Source: Corynebacterium efficiens YS-314
Lineage (GTDB): Bacteria; Actinomycetota; Actinomycetes; Mycobacteriales; Mycobacteriaceae
NCBI RefSeq assembly: GCF_000011305.1
Contig: NC_004369.1
Span: forward strand, 558,001 to 622,000
Length of the DNA: 64,000 bases
Direction of reading: 5' to 3'
Shown here in pieces: positions 9,605 through 18,321 of this stretch (position 1 is the stretch's first letter; every line of letters begins with the position of its first letter). The notes under the pieces were generated by a model, which saw only the letters and a list, made by a program, of their open reading frames with translations, did not search any database and was not told the origin of the DNA. The translations under genes and the position numbers were made by a program.

Positions 9605-10324
9605 CTAGGGGAGTCTCGACTCCTGCAGGTCGAGTCGCGCGTGATCATCAATGTCGGCGGGCAGCGAGCCCTCGCCAGTCAGGCCCTCGCCGGTGTGGAT
9701 GAAGGTGAACAGGTGGCGTTCGGTCACACCCTGGGCGGAGGCACCCCCGGCGTGGCCGTAGCGCACCTCGATGCGGTCATCGGCGATCCGGGTGACCTCC
9801 TCGACGGTCTTCATCTGGAAGGGGGCGGGGGCGGTGATCATCTCACCCCGGTGGAACAGCACCACCGCGTCGTGGATGGCCGCGCCGATACCCGCGGACC
9901 GCTCGGCATCGCCGTTGGACCCGTTAAGCACGAGGTAGCTCAGGGCGGCGCAGGAATCATAACCGTTCTCACCGATCTGGAAGTGGTAGTAGACATCGTC
10001 GACCGGGACGGTGGAATCCGGTGTGGCACCCAGGGCGCCGACGGGGATGATCCCCTGTTCCAGGAAGGGGGCGAAGTCGGAGGCCATCGGGTTGTCGGTG
10101 CACGGCACCGGGGGCTTATCGACGGAGGACTCCTCCGGCACATCCTCCTCCGCCACCTCATCATCTGTTGGCGGGGTGCCGACGGGGAGGGGAGCGGCGG
10201 TGCCGTCGATGGCCACCTCATCGGGCGTGATCTCGACCGTGGTGTCGGGGGTGTTCACACATCCGGCCAGCAGGAGAGTGGCGAAAGCGGGGATGAGAAC
10301 AGCGGATGCGTGCTTCCTGGCCAT
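9605..10324 (-). CDS. Secreted lipoprotein, LppP/LprE-like family
   Basis: 239 residues with a lipoprotein signal peptide. A short basic start is followed by a hydrophobic stretch and the lipobox LLAGC, with the modified cysteine at about residue 22. An acidic, proline-rich linker (to about 70) precedes a domain with CAALSYLVLNG and AIHDAVVLFHRGEMI, resembling the actinobacterial LppP/LprE lipoprotein domain. Its function is unknown in the family. It points against the ribosomal genes between rpsQ and rplN, splitting what is a single operon in many bacteria. Confidence 0.75.
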   Translation of the reverse strand: MARKHASAVLIPAFATLLLAGCVNTPDTTVEITPDEVAIDGTAAPLPVGTPPTDDEVAEEDVPEESSVDKPPVPCTDNPMASDFAPFLEQGIIPVGALGATPDSTVPVDDVYYHFQIGENGYDSCAALSYLVLNGSNGDAERSAGIGAAIHDAVVLFHRGEMITAPAPFQMKTVEEVTRIADDRIEVRYGHAGGASAQGVTERHLFTFIHTGEGLTGEGSLPADIDDHARLDLQESRLP

Positions 10325-10665
10325 GGAGTCCTCTCCTCATACAGGGCTGCGGGAATTCCCATATTAGGGCGTGGCGGGTGATTGCGCACCGGTTTCCATA
10401 GCACAGCCCCATGCCACCGCGCACGCAGGAGGGTGTCGCGTTATTTGGATTGGGTGCCGGGGGTGTGGTTAAATGTCTGAGTCGTCTGCGTAGGTCGGAA
10501 GTGATGGTGCTTTTCCGAATCATGCTTCCGAGACCCCTCGACGCCACCATGTGTGAGTGTTCGTTGCCTTCGAAAATGAAGTGTGTGTAGACGCCGGTAG
10601 GACAAAGACCACGTGTGTTTGGGACGGAAATCCAGCACACATTAATCCAGGTCAGGAGACCAGTA
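10325..10665 (+). promoter_or_regulatory. Intergenic region and promoter of the rplN operon
   Basis: About 340 bp between the divergent lipoprotein gene and rplN. Because rpsQ is followed by a terminator, rplN-rplX-rplE must have its own promoter here. An AT-richer stretch (GGTTAAATG, about 10468-10476) is a possible -10 region, but I could not assign a clear -35. GTCAGGAGACC just before the rplN GTG is the ribosome binding site. Confidence 0.45.
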
Positions 10666-11034
10666 GTGATTCAGCAGGAATCGCGTCTGAAGATCGCCGA
10701 CAACACTGGTGCACGTGAAATCCTGTGCATCCGCGTTCTCGGTGGATCCACCCGACGTTTTGCTGGCATTGGTGACGTTATCGTCGCCACTGTCAAGGAA
10801 GCAGCCCCCGGCGGCAACGTGAAGTCTGGCGAGATCGTCAAGGCTGTCATCGTGCGCACCAAGAAGGAGACCCGTCGTGCCGACGGTTCTTACATCTCCT
10901 TCGATGAGAACGCCGCCGTCATCATCAAGAACGACAACGAGCCACGCGGTACCCGCATCTTCGGCCCTGTCGCACGTGAACTCCGCGAGAAGAAGTTCAT
11001 GAAGATCGTTTCTCTCGCACCGGAGGTGATTTAA
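10666..11034 (+). CDS. rplN: 50S ribosomal protein L14
   Basis: 122 residues, starting at GTG with [17 protein letters not shown] and containing the [20 protein letters not shown] core, both typical of L14. A longer in-frame extension exists upstream, but it is not conserved-looking and the AGGAGA site favours this GTG. L14 forms part of the subunit interface and is where RsfS binds to block joining. Confidence 0.96.
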
Positions 11035-11036
11035 GA

Positions 11037-11351
11037 ATGAAGGTCCACAAGGGCGATATGGTTCTGGTCATCTCAGGTCCAGACAAGGGCGCTAAGGGCA
11101 AGGTCATCGCGGCTTTCCCGAAGACCGAGAAGGTTCTGGTCGAAGGCGTTAACCGCATCAAGAAGCACGTGGCCAACTCCGCACCCGAGCGTGGTGCAGA
11201 GTCCGGCGGAATCGTGACCCAGGAAGCTCCCATCCACGTGTCCAACGTGATGGTCATCGACGCCGATGGAAACCCCACCCGTGTTGGTTTCCGCGTTGAC
11301 GAGAACGGCAAGAAGGTTCGCGTCTCTCGTCGTTCCGGGAAGGATATCTAA
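11037..11351 (+). CDS. rplX: 50S ribosomal protein L24
   Basis: 104 residues with the KOW motif near the N terminus ([19 protein letters not shown]) and [10 protein letters not shown]. It initiates 50S assembly near the 5' end of 23S rRNA. It is 2 nt after rplN and overlaps rplE by 1 nt. Confidence 0.96.
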
Positions 11352-11923
11352 TGGCTGAGAACTACACCCCGCGTCTCAAGTCCCGCTACCAGGACGAGAT
11401 CCGCCCCAACCTGCAGACCCAGTTCGAGTTCTCGAACGTCATGCAGATCCCGGGCGTCACCAAGGTTGTCGTGAACATGGGCGTCGGCGACGCTGCCCGT
11501 GACTCCAAGATGATCAACGGCGCACTCGAGGACCTCACCGCAATCACCGGTCAGAAGCCACAGCTTCGCCGTGCGAAGAAGTCCATCGCCAACTTCAAGC
11601 TCCGTGAAGGCATGCCGATCGGCGCGAAGGTCACCCTCCGCGGCGACCGCATGTGGGAGTTCCTGGACCGTCTGCTGACCGTGGCCCTGCCACGTATCCG
11701 CGACTTCCGTGGACTCTCCGACCAGCAGTTCGACGGCCACGGTAACTACACCTTCGGCCTCACCGAGCAGACCATGTTCTACGAGATCGACGTCGACAAG
11801 ATCGACCGTCCCCGCGGCATGGACATCACCGTCGTCACCACCGCTGTGACCGACGATGAGGGTCGCGCACTGCTGCGCGAGCTCGGCTTCCCCTTCAAGG
11901 GCGAAGACGGCAAGAAGCAGTAA
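11351..11923 (+). CDS. rplE: 50S ribosomal protein L5
   Basis: 190 residues with the conserved [20 protein letters not shown] segment and [19 protein letters not shown]5 binds 5S rRNA in the central protuberance. In most bacteria rpsN and rpsH follow directly. Here a terminator and about 15 kb of unrelated genes intervene, and no rpsN is seen in the window. Confidence 0.97.
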   Translation: MAENYTPRLKSRYQDEIRPNLQTQFEFSNVMQIPGVTKVVVNMGVGDAARDSKMINGALEDLTAITGQKPQLRRAKKSIANFKLREGMPIGAKVTLRGDRMWEFLDRLLTVALPRIRDFRGLSDQQFDGHGNYTFGLTEQTMFYEIDVDKIDRPRGMDITVVTTAVTDDEGRALLRELGFPFKGEDGKKQ

Positions 11924-11950
11924 AACAGCTGTCATAGGCTGAACACACAG

Positions 11951-11984
11951 AAGGCACTCACCCGGCGAGGGTGGGTGCCTTTTG
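11951..11984 (+). terminator. Rho-independent terminator after rplE
   Basis: A long stem, AAGGCACTCACCC / GGGTGGGTGCCTT, with one G-T pair and a GGCGA loop, followed by TTTG. It ends the rplN-rplX-rplE unit. Confidence 0.88.
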
Positions 11985-12048
11985 CGTCCCCGGGGGCTGC
12001 GGGGCTGCTAATATCTTCTCAGCAGTCGGGGGAGAAGGAGAGTTGTTG

Positions 12049-13005
12049 ATGTCCAGGTCCGGTTTCACGCGCGTTGTGGCAGCGCTGCTGGCGGTGGTGA
12101 TGATGATCGGCGTGACACCCGCCCACGCACAGGATGCCAGGACGCTGCGTGCGCTGACGTCCTCTGAGGGGATCGCGGACACCCGCGCCCCGGAAGGTGG
12201 GGCGCGGGTGGTGGTCTTCGGTGATTCCCACTCCTCCGGCACCAACGCCCCCTTCACCGCCGATGAGCGCGGTTGTCTCCGTGGCGCGGGTTCCTGGCCC
12301 GCCCAGCTGCAGGCGCGCCTCGGCCTGCCGACGGGAGAGCTTATCGACGCCTCCTGCAACGGCGCCTCCATCAACTCCGCAGGTCTGCACTTCTCCGATG
12401 AGGTCCGCCACGCCGAATCACTCGGGGCGATCGGGCCGCGCACCGAGGAGATCATCATCCAGTTCGGCAAGAACGACCACTGGGGCAACCCTGACATCAG
12501 TCTGCGGTACTCGGTGATCAACTGTCTCACCGATCTGGTCAACGGCTGCGGTGACCGGGCGGTTGCCGCCGGCACCATGCAGGACCCCGCGGCGGTGACC
12601 CCTGAGTATTATGCGCAGCGCATGGAACCGGTCATCGACTACCTGCGCTACTACGCCCCGAATGCCACCATCACCCTCATGGGGTACCAGGAGTACATGC
12701 CACGCACCGGTGGGGAGATCTGCGTCCGCCTGGGTGGTGTGGATATCCGCAAACCGGATGCCTGGGCACTGGTGTCCTATATGGACCGGCTGGAAGCTGC
12801 CATCGGCGGAGCTGCGGAGATCCTCAAGGTGGAGTATGTGGATCTGCGCGCAGCCACCGCCGGGCACAGCAGCTGTACCGTGGATCCCTGGGTCAATGGT
12901 GTCGTCGATGCCCGGGTCCCGGCGCTCGGGATGCCCTGGCACCCCTCGGTGAAGGGCGATGGGGTGACGGCGGGACTCCTCGCCGACCGCATCGCACGCG
13001 CCTAG
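12049..13005 (+). CDS. Secreted SGNH/GDSL-type hydrolase
   Basis: 318 residues. The N-terminal signal peptide is basic, then hydrophobic, with an AHA-Q cleavage site near residue 27. The catalytic serine lies in the block I motif GDSHSSG at about Ser60. Block III appears as FGKNDHWG, and the C-terminal HPSVKGDG supplies the likely catalytic histidine. This fits a secreted esterase, lipase or carbohydrate-acetyl hydrolase; the substrate cannot be read from sequence. A GGAGAAGGAGAG site precedes the ATG, and a longer upstream frame is ignored. It converges with the aldo/keto reductase, the stop codons being 1 nt apart. Confidence 0.85.
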   Translation: MSRSGFTRVVAALLAVVMMIGVTPAHAQDARTLRALTSSEGIADTRAPEGGARVVVFGDSHSSGTNAPFTADERGCLRGAGSWPAQLQARLGLPTGELIDASCNGASINSAGLHFSDEVRHAESLGAIGPRTEEIIIQFGKNDHWGNPDISLRYSVINCLTDLVNGCGDRAVAAGTMQDPAAVTPEYYAQRMEPVIDYLRYYAPNATITLMGYQEYMPRTGGEICVRLGGVDIRKPDAWALVSYMDRLEAAIGGAAEILKVEYVDLRAATAGHSSCTVDPWVNGVVDARVPALGMPWHPSVKGDGVTAGLLADRIARA

Positions 13006-13006
13006 A

Positions 13007-13825
13007 TCAGAACTCCTCGTAGACCGCCGGGTCCTGATCCTTGATGCGCCCATCCGGGCGACCTAGCGCGGTGATGGCTGAGACCTCCTCATCGCTGAGG
13101 GTGAGGTGCACCGCCTCCAGGTTGGATTTCTGACGCTCCGGATTGGTGGACCGGGGAATCGGCACGATGCCCCGGGCATGGTGCCAGGCCAGGGCCACCT
13201 CGCCGCCACCCACGCCGTAGCGCCGGCCGATGTCGGTGAGGAGGGGTTCGTCGACAAGCCCACGCCCGTTGCTCAACGGGCTCCACGCCTCGGTGACAAT
13301 ACCGCGGGCGTTGTGCCACTCGACCTGCTCGACCTGCGGGAAGTAGGGGTGGAGTTCAATCTGGTTGACCACCGGCAGCTCGCCGGTCTCCGCCTCGAGT
13401 CGGTCGATGTGCTCGGGCAGGAAGTTGGACACCCCGATGTGGCGCACCAGGCCGCGGTCGCGGGCGTCGATAAGCGCCTGCCACGCCTGCACGTAGAGGT
13501 CGCGGTTGGGGTTGGGCCAGTGGATGAGCAGCAGATCGATGTGATCCAGGCCCAGGCGGTAGAGGCTCTCCTCGATGCGGGGGCGTGCCAGCTCGAACTC
13601 ATGGAAGCGTCCCGGGAGTTTGCTCGTGACGATGAGCTCCTCGCGGGGCACCCCGGATTCGCGGATCGCGACACCGACCGCGCCCTCATTCTCATAGTTG
13701 TAGGCGGTGTCGATGAGCCGGTACCCCGTGCGGATGGCGGACACCATCGCCTGGACACCGGCCGCACCGTCGAGGTGGACCGTGCCGAAACCGATGGGTG
13801 GGAGATCAATCAGTGGTGTGGTCAT
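13007..13825 (-). CDS. Aldo/keto reductase, 2,5-diketo-D-gluconate reductase-like
   Basis: 272 residues of AKR fold. The catalytic tetrad is visible: Asp39 and Tyr44 (LIDTAYNYENE), Lys69 (VTSKL) and His102 (LLIHWPNP). The C-terminal IPRSTNPER motif binds NADPH. It matches the AKR5-like group often annotated dkgA, which reduces ketoacids and aldehydes. The frame extends 39 codons upstream into fdhD, but AKR similarity begins at the chosen ATG. It follows fdhD by 10 nt on the same strand and may be co-transcribed. Confidence 0.85.
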   Translation of the reverse strand: MTTPLIDLPPIGFGTVHLDGAAGVQAMVSAIRTGYRLIDTAYNYENEGAVGVAIRESGVPREELIVTSKLPGRFHEFELARPRIEESLYRLGLDHIDLLLIHWPNPNRDLYVQAWQALIDARDRGLVRHIGVSNFLPEHIDRLEAETGELPVVNQIELHPYFPQVEQVEWHNARGIVTEAWSPLSNGRGLVDEPLLTDIGRRYGVGGGEVALAWHHARGIVPIPRSTNPERQKSNLEAVHLTLSDEEVSAITALGRPDGRIKDQDPAVYEEF

Positions 13826-13835
13826 GGCAGCCAGC

Positions 13836-14669
13836 CTAACCCAGCTCCCCGGCATAGTGGTTGAACTTGTTGCCCCGGACAAAGCCGGCGAGGAACATCC
13901 CGGCATCGCGGGCGGTGTCCACAGCCAGGGAGGTGGCTGCACCCACGGCGATCACCCCGGGGATGCCGGCCATCGCGGCCTTCTGCACCAGCTCGAAGGA
14001 GGCACGCGAACTCATCACCAGGATGGTGTCCCGCAGCGGGAGTCGACCGTTCATGAGCATGTGGCCGATGACCTTGTCGGCGGCGTTGTGGCGGCCGACA
14101 TCCTCACGCACCACCAGCAGCTCACCATCGAGGGTGGCCAGGCCCGCGGCATGCACGCCACCGGTCTTGTCGAACATCTTCTGACGTTCCCGGAGTTTCT
14201 CCGGGAGGGTGATGATCATCCGCGGATCCGGGGTGATCGGCTCGATCGGCCAGCCCTTCTTGTCCATCAGCTGCTCGATGGAGGTGGTGCCACAGACCCC
14301 GCAGGCGGAGGATGTGGGCAGGTTGCGCTGCACGGAGACCAGGTTCAACTCACGCCGGGGATTAGCTGGCACCACATCCAGTTCGAGGACGTTGTAGGTG
14401 TTCTGGTTGTCCGGTCCCACCGCACCCGCGCAGTAGCGGGCGGTGGAGACCTCGGAGGCATCCCTGATCAGGCCCTCCGCCAGCAGCAGGCCGTGGACCA
14501 GTTCGATGTCGTGGCCCGGGGTGCGCATGGTGGTGGTGAGGTTGGTGCCGTTGACGCGGATCTCCAGTGGCTCCTCCACCGCGATGGTGTCCGGGCGGGT
14601 GTTGACGAACACCTTGGTCTCCGTGGACACCACCCGGGGGACCTGCAGATGCTGTGTGATTCTTCCCAT
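13836..14669 (-). CDS. fdhD: Formate dehydrogenase accessory sulfurtransferase FdhD
   Basis: 277 residues. The catalytic CxxC lies at Cys123-Cys126 (SACGVCGT), and the family segments PGHDIELVHGLLLAEGLI, FDKTGGVHAAGLA and REDVGRHNAADKVIG are intact. FdhD passes sulfur from a cysteine desulfurase to the bis-MGD cofactor of formate dehydrogenase. It lies directly downstream of the DUF6457-like gene (stop and start adjacent) and of fdhF, its expected client. In C. glutamicum fdhF, fdhD and the small gene between them are needed for formate oxidation. Confidence 0.93.
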   Translation of the reverse strand: MGRITQHLQVPRVVSTETKVFVNTRPDTIAVEEPLEIRVNGTNLTTTMRTPGHDIELVHGLLLAEGLIRDASEVSTARYCAGAVGPDNQNTYNVLELDVVPANPRRELNLVSVQRNLPTSSACGVCGTTSIEQLMDKKGWPIEPITPDPRMIITLPEKLRERQKMFDKTGGVHAAGLATLDGELLVVREDVGRHNAADKVIGHMLMNGRLPLRDTILVMSSRASFELVQKAAMAGIPGVIAVGAATSLAVDTARDAGMFLAGFVRGNKFNHYAGELG

Positions 14670-14993
14670 CTAGTACTCCTTGGCAATCATCTCTTGGAGA
14701 CGGGTGGCACCCGCCAGGACCCGGCGGGCAAGCGCCGCGGTGTCGGTCTCCGCAGCGACTGTTCCATCTGTGGCACGCTCTCCTCGGGTTGCCGCGATAC
14801 CCAGCAGGAACGCCGTCATCGGGGCAGCCGGGCGGGAGGGGCCGTGCGCGACATCGCGGGTGAGATCGAGCAGCTGGGGCACGACGGCGTCGAGAAGCTC
14901 CCGGTCGATGTCGAACTCATCGCACACCACGCCCAACCACTCGTACATGCGGTCCATCCGGTCCGCTTCAGTGTCCTGGTCACTCACCAGCAT
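14670..14993 (-). CDS. Small DUF6457-like protein, formate dehydrogenase accessory
   Basis: 107 residues, soluble and mostly helical (MYEWLGVVCDEFDIDRELLD, then LLDLTRDVAHGPSRPAAPMT). It resembles the DUF6457 domain found next to, or fused with, molybdenum-cofactor nucleotidyltransferases in actinobacteria. The biochemical role is unknown. I chose the ATG at 14993 because AGAGGACGG lies just upstream; a TTG at 15005 is an alternative. It ends exactly where fdhD begins. Confidence 0.75.
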   Translation of the reverse strand: MLVSDQDTEADRMDRMYEWLGVVCDEFDIDRELLDAVVPQLLDLTRDVAHGPSRPAAPMTAFLLGIAATRGERATDGTVAAETDTAALARRVLAGATRLQEMIAKEY

Positions 14994-15007
14994 CCGTCCT
15001 CTCAATA

Positions 15008-15040
15008 TGAAACCCGCACCCGGTGCAACACGGGTGCGGG
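15008..15040 (-). terminator. Terminator-like hairpin between fdhF and the DUF6457-like gene
   Basis: A perfect CCCGCACCCG / CGGGTGCGGG stem with an 8-nt loop. On the minus strand it is followed by TTTCAT. It may attenuate transcription from fdhF into the accessory genes and so set different levels of enzyme and chaperone. Confidence 0.65.
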
Positions 15041-15085
15041 AAGGGAAAATCCCGCGGGGTTACCTGTCGGCGTCAGTTGGCAGCC

Positions 15086-17383
15086 CTACTTGTCAAGATC
15101 GTCTGCGTGGACCCCCAGCGGTTCCAGACGTACCAGCACCGACTTGGATGCCGGGGTGTTGGACTTCTCCGCCACGGAATCCAGCGGCACCAGCACATTG
15201 GCCTCGGGGAAGTAGGTGGTCACGCAGTCCCTGGCGGTGTCGTACTCCACCACCCGGAAATTCGGGGCGCGGCGCTCGCCGTCATCGAACACGGAGACGA
15301 TATCCACCAGGTCCCCGTCACGCAGACCGCGGGCATGGCAGTCCTCGGGGTTGACGAACACCACGCGCCGCCCACCGCGCACCCCACGGTAACGGTCATC
15401 CAGGCCGTAGATGGTGGAGTTATACTGGTCATGGGAACGCACCGTGTTCATCAGCAGGTATCCCTCGGGCAGTTCGATCACATTGGTCTCATTGACCGTC
15501 AGCTGCGCCTTGCCGTCGGAGGTGTTGAACACCCGCTCGCGTGGACCGTTCGGCAAGAGGAAACCACCGGGATTCTGGATGCGCCGGTTGAAGTCGTGGA
15601 AACCGGGGATGGTGGCCTCGATGTGATCACGGATCACGTCATAGTCATCGATCATCGGCTGCCAGAAATCATCCCCGAAGGTCTCCCGGCCGATGGATCC
15701 GATGACATCACACTCGGACTTCAGATCCAGATCCCGGTTGGCGAAACGCTTGCCCGTGGAACCGTGGATGGCGCCGGCGGAATCCTCCACGGTGACGGTC
15801 TGCAGGCCGGTCTTCTGCACATCCCGGTCGGTGCGGGCGCGCACCGGCAGGATCAGGGATTTCTCACCAGGCCAGGCATGCGATCCATTGGGTTTGGTGG
15901 ACACATGCACGGTCAGTTCATTGGACTGCATGCCCTTCTCCAGCACGGAGGTATCCGAGGCCACCCGCACCAGGTTGCCACCAAGGGACATGAAGAACTT
16001 CGTCTTGCCGTCACGCATGGCGCGCAGGGAATCCACGGTGTCCCAACCATCCTCACGCGGGACATCGAAACCGAACTCATCCTCGATGGCCTGGAGGAAG
16101 GACTCGGGCATCTTCTCCCAGATGCCCATGGTGCGATCGCCCTGGACATTGGAGTGGCCGCGCAGGGGAGCGGTACCCGCGCCGGGCTTGCCGATGTTAC
16201 CGGTCAGCAGCAGGAAGTTCACCATCTCGCGGATGGTGTACACGGCGTTCTTGTGCTGGGTGACACCCAGGGTCCAGGACACCACCACGGTGTCGGCGGC
16301 CTCCACCATATCCGCGGCCTTCTGGATATCCCTGGCCGCCAGCCCACAACCGCGCAGCAGGGTCTCATCATCCAGGCTGTTCAGGTGCGCGATGGTCTCC
16401 TCGACCCCGGAGCAGAACTTCTCCAGGAAGGTATGGTCCAGCGCGTCACGGCGGATCAGTTCCTTATTCAGCGCCTGGAAGAACGCCCGGTCACCATCGA
16501 GACGGACCTGCAGGTACTCATCGGTGAGGTCCTCGGAGATACTCAGCGCACCCTTGACCGTCTGCGGGTCGCGGAATTTCATCAGCCCCGTCTCCGGCAG
16601 GGGATTGAGCGTGAGGATCTTGCCGCCGTTTTCTTTCAGTTTCTTGAAGGCACTGAGTGCACGCGGGTGGTTGGTGCCCGGGTTCTGCCCCACGGAGATG
16701 AGCAGATCGGTGTTGTGGAAATCCTCAATGACCACCGACCCCTTGCCCAGGCCGAGGGTTTCACTCAGGGCGCTGCCGGTGGATTCATGGCACATGTTGC
16801 CGCAGTCGGGCAGGTTGTTGGTGCCCAGGCGACGCGCCAGCAGCTGGAACATGTACGCCGGTTCATTCGGGGTGCGCCCGGAGGTGTAGAACACCGCCTC
16901 ATCCGGTTCGATCCGTTTCAGTGTGGAGGCGATCAGCGCGATGGCATCCTCCCAGGAGATCGGGCGGTAGTGCTCATCACCGGAGGAACGGTCGTAGAAC
17001 ATCGGCTGGGTGATGCGGCCCTGTTTGCCCAGCCAGTGATCGGTTTTCTCCCGCAGGTCGAAGATGGAGTGCTCGGCCCAGAACTCCGCGGTCGCACGCT
17101 TCGGGGTGGTTTCCTCCGCGACGGCCTTGGCACCGTTCTCGCAGAATTCCGCGATGCTCAGCTCATGGGGTGCAGGCTCCGGCCAGGCGCACCCGGGGCA
17201 GTCGAAACCGCCGGGTTTGTTCATCGTCAGCAGGGGCAGCACACCCCTGTTGGGCACGACATGTTCCATCGCGTGGAGGACACCGGGTACCCCGGCCGCG
17301 GACTTCACCCGCCGACCCACATCCGGGTGGTCAAACTTGTTGGCGAGGGGATTGACACTGGAGATCTCAGGTGGGGTGGTCAT
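15086..17383 (-). CDS. fdhF: FdhF/YdeP-type molybdopterin oxidoreductase (formate dehydrogenase)
   Basis: 765 residues, single-subunit, no signal peptide. Cysteines near the N terminus (Cys62 and Cys65 in DCPGCAWPE, Cys81 in FCENGAKA) suggest an iron-sulfur site. DCGNMCHESTGSAL and LISVGQNPGTNHPR are typical of YdeP-type enzymes, and the C-terminal part (TVRSHDQYNSTIYG, NPEDCHARGLRDGDLV) is the MGD-binding domain. With fdhD downstream, the best assignment is cytoplasmic formate oxidation to CO2. The electron acceptor is unknown, because no diaphorase subunit gene is adjacent. Confidence 0.88.
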   Translation of the reverse strand: MTTPPEISSVNPLANKFDHPDVGRRVKSAAGVPGVLHAMEHVVPNRGVLPLLTMNKPGGFDCPGCAWPEPAPHELSIAEFCENGAKAVAEETTPKRATAEFWAEHSIFDLREKTDHWLGKQGRITQPMFYDRSSGDEHYRPISWEDAIALIASTLKRIEPDEAVFYTSGRTPNEPAYMFQLLARRLGTNNLPDCGNMCHESTGSALSETLGLGKGSVVIEDFHNTDLLISVGQNPGTNHPRALSAFKKLKENGGKILTLNPLPETGLMKFRDPQTVKGALSISEDLTDEYLQVRLDGDRAFFQALNKELIRRDALDHTFLEKFCSGVEETIAHLNSLDDETLLRGCGLAARDIQKAADMVEAADTVVVSWTLGVTQHKNAVYTIREMVNFLLLTGNIGKPGAGTAPLRGHSNVQGDRTMGIWEKMPESFLQAIEDEFGFDVPREDGWDTVDSLRAMRDGKTKFFMSLGGNLVRVASDTSVLEKGMQSNELTVHVSTKPNGSHAWPGEKSLILPVRARTDRDVQKTGLQTVTVEDSAGAIHGSTGKRFANRDLDLKSECDVIGSIGRETFGDDFWQPMIDDYDVIRDHIEATIPGFHDFNRRIQNPGGFLLPNGPRERVFNTSDGKAQLTVNETNVIELPEGYLLMNTVRSHDQYNSTIYGLDDRYRGVRGGRRVVFVNPEDCHARGLRDGDLVDIVSVFDDGERRAPNFRVVEYDTARDCVTTYFPEANVLVPLDSVAEKSNTPASKSVLVRLEPLGVHADDLDK

Positions 17384-17424
17384 GCAGCCAGTCTAGGTGA
17401 TCGGGGGCACACCCGGGCCGGGGT

Positions 17425-17435
17425 GCTTGTCGACG
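17425..17435 (+). repeat. Partial copy of the dispersed GCTTGTCGACG motif
   Basis: An 11-base match to the 13-mer that recurs through the window. It lies in the spacer between divergent fdhF and the DUF4430 gene. Confidence 0.55.
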
Positions 17436-17529
17436 AAAAGACCCCCACCACCACACCCCCGCGGGGAGGGGGATTGTTACGGGCCGGGATACAATACTGG
17501 AGGTCGCAGCACGCGATCACCACTTTTTC

Positions 17530-17645
17530 CTGACGGTGTGTGATCCCCTCCACCGTCCGTATCTCATCTCCCCACCGTGCATGGCGAATACGCAAGCACG
17601 TCCGTAGCTGTCCCGCAACCGTAGAGCCGGATCCCTGCACGGTGC
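17530..17645 (+). promoter_or_regulatory. Variant cobalamin riboswitch upstream of the DUF4430 gene
   Basis: The core GCTGTCCCGCAACCGTAG and the B12-box-like AGCCGGATCCCTGCAC match the conserved parts of cobalamin riboswitches. They are enclosed by a perfect closing stem, CACCGTGCA (17573) / TGCACGGTG (17636). A second hairpin, GACGGTG / CACCGTC, lies upstream. The usual GGGAA...GGTG segment is shortened to GGCGAATACG, so this is a variant form. The element ends about 15 nt before the start codon, suggesting control of translation. Confidence 0.65.
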
Positions 17646-17660
17646 TTTCCCGAAAGGCGA

Positions 17661-18272
17661 ATGACCTTGAACACCACCACCCGTCGCATGGCCACCACCC
17701 TGGTTGCCGCCACCGCCACCACCCTCGCTCTCCTGCCGGCTGCACAGGCCGCTGAGTTCACCACCGCCCGTGACTGCGTCGACGCCGACAATGTCTGGGT
17801 CTACGTCGAATACGGTGAGGATTCTGACAAGGAGCCCACCGGCGCCTGCGCCACCGAGTTCAGCAACGGCTTCGAGGCCCTGGAGTCTGCAGGCTTCGAG
17901 TTCACCTACTCCGAGAGCGACTTCGGCCGCTTCCTCACCGGCATCGACGGTGTCGCACCGACCTGGACCCCGGAGAACCCGGTCTTCTGGAGCTACTGGA
18001 ACGGCACCGTGGCCGAGGACTACACCGTGGCCTACGAGTCCTATCAGGTCGGCGCGTCCATCTCCACCCCGGAGGCCGGCAGCGTCGAGGCATGGTCCGT
18101 CAGCGACGGTTCCGTCGCCCCGGCGCTGGCGCAGCTGCCCGAGCCGGTTGAGGCATCCTCCTCCGTGGGCTCCTCCCAGGGCGGTATCCTCGGCGGCCTG
18201 CTGGGCATGCTCGGTGGTTTCTTCGCCGCCCTGCAGTCCGGACTGCTGTCCATCCTGGGGCTGTCCTCCTAG
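17661..18272 (+). CDS. Secreted, anchored DUF4430 protein, transcobalamin beta-domain-like
   Basis: 203 residues. A Tat/Sec-like signal peptide has a cleavage site AQAA-E near residue 31. Residues 35-150 form a domain with NGFEALESAGFEFTYSESDF and FWSYWNGTVAEDYTV, then GSVEAWSVSDG. This matches DUF4430-type domains, which correspond to the C-terminal beta domain of animal intrinsic factor and transcobalamin. A Ser-rich linker leads to a hydrophobic, glycine-rich C terminus (GGILGGLLGMLGGFFAALQS) that probably sits in the membrane. A cobalamin-type riboswitch lies directly upstream. I infer surface capture of a corrinoid. Confidence 0.72.
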   Translation: MTLNTTTRRMATTLVAATATTLALLPAAQAAEFTTARDCVDADNVWVYVEYGEDSDKEPTGACATEFSNGFEALESAGFEFTYSESDFGRFLTGIDGVAPTWTPENPVFWSYWNGTVAEDYTVAYESYQVGASISTPEAGSVEAWSVSDGSVAPALAQLPEPVEASSSVGSSQGGILGGLLGMLGGFFAALQSGLLSILGLSS

Positions 18273-18321
18273 CGTTCCCGGCCTCCTGCACCGGGGTGAA
18301 CAGTGTTGCTAGCGTGGGGCC

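Noticed and set aside
10011-10381. Plus-strand frames opposite the lipoprotein gene
   Set aside because: The minus-strand frame has a clear lipobox and family-like domain; the plus-strand frames are shadows.
15023-17533. 836-residue plus-strand open frame
   Set aside because: It is the antisense shadow of fdhF, whose motifs and cofactor cysteines are clear on the minus strand.
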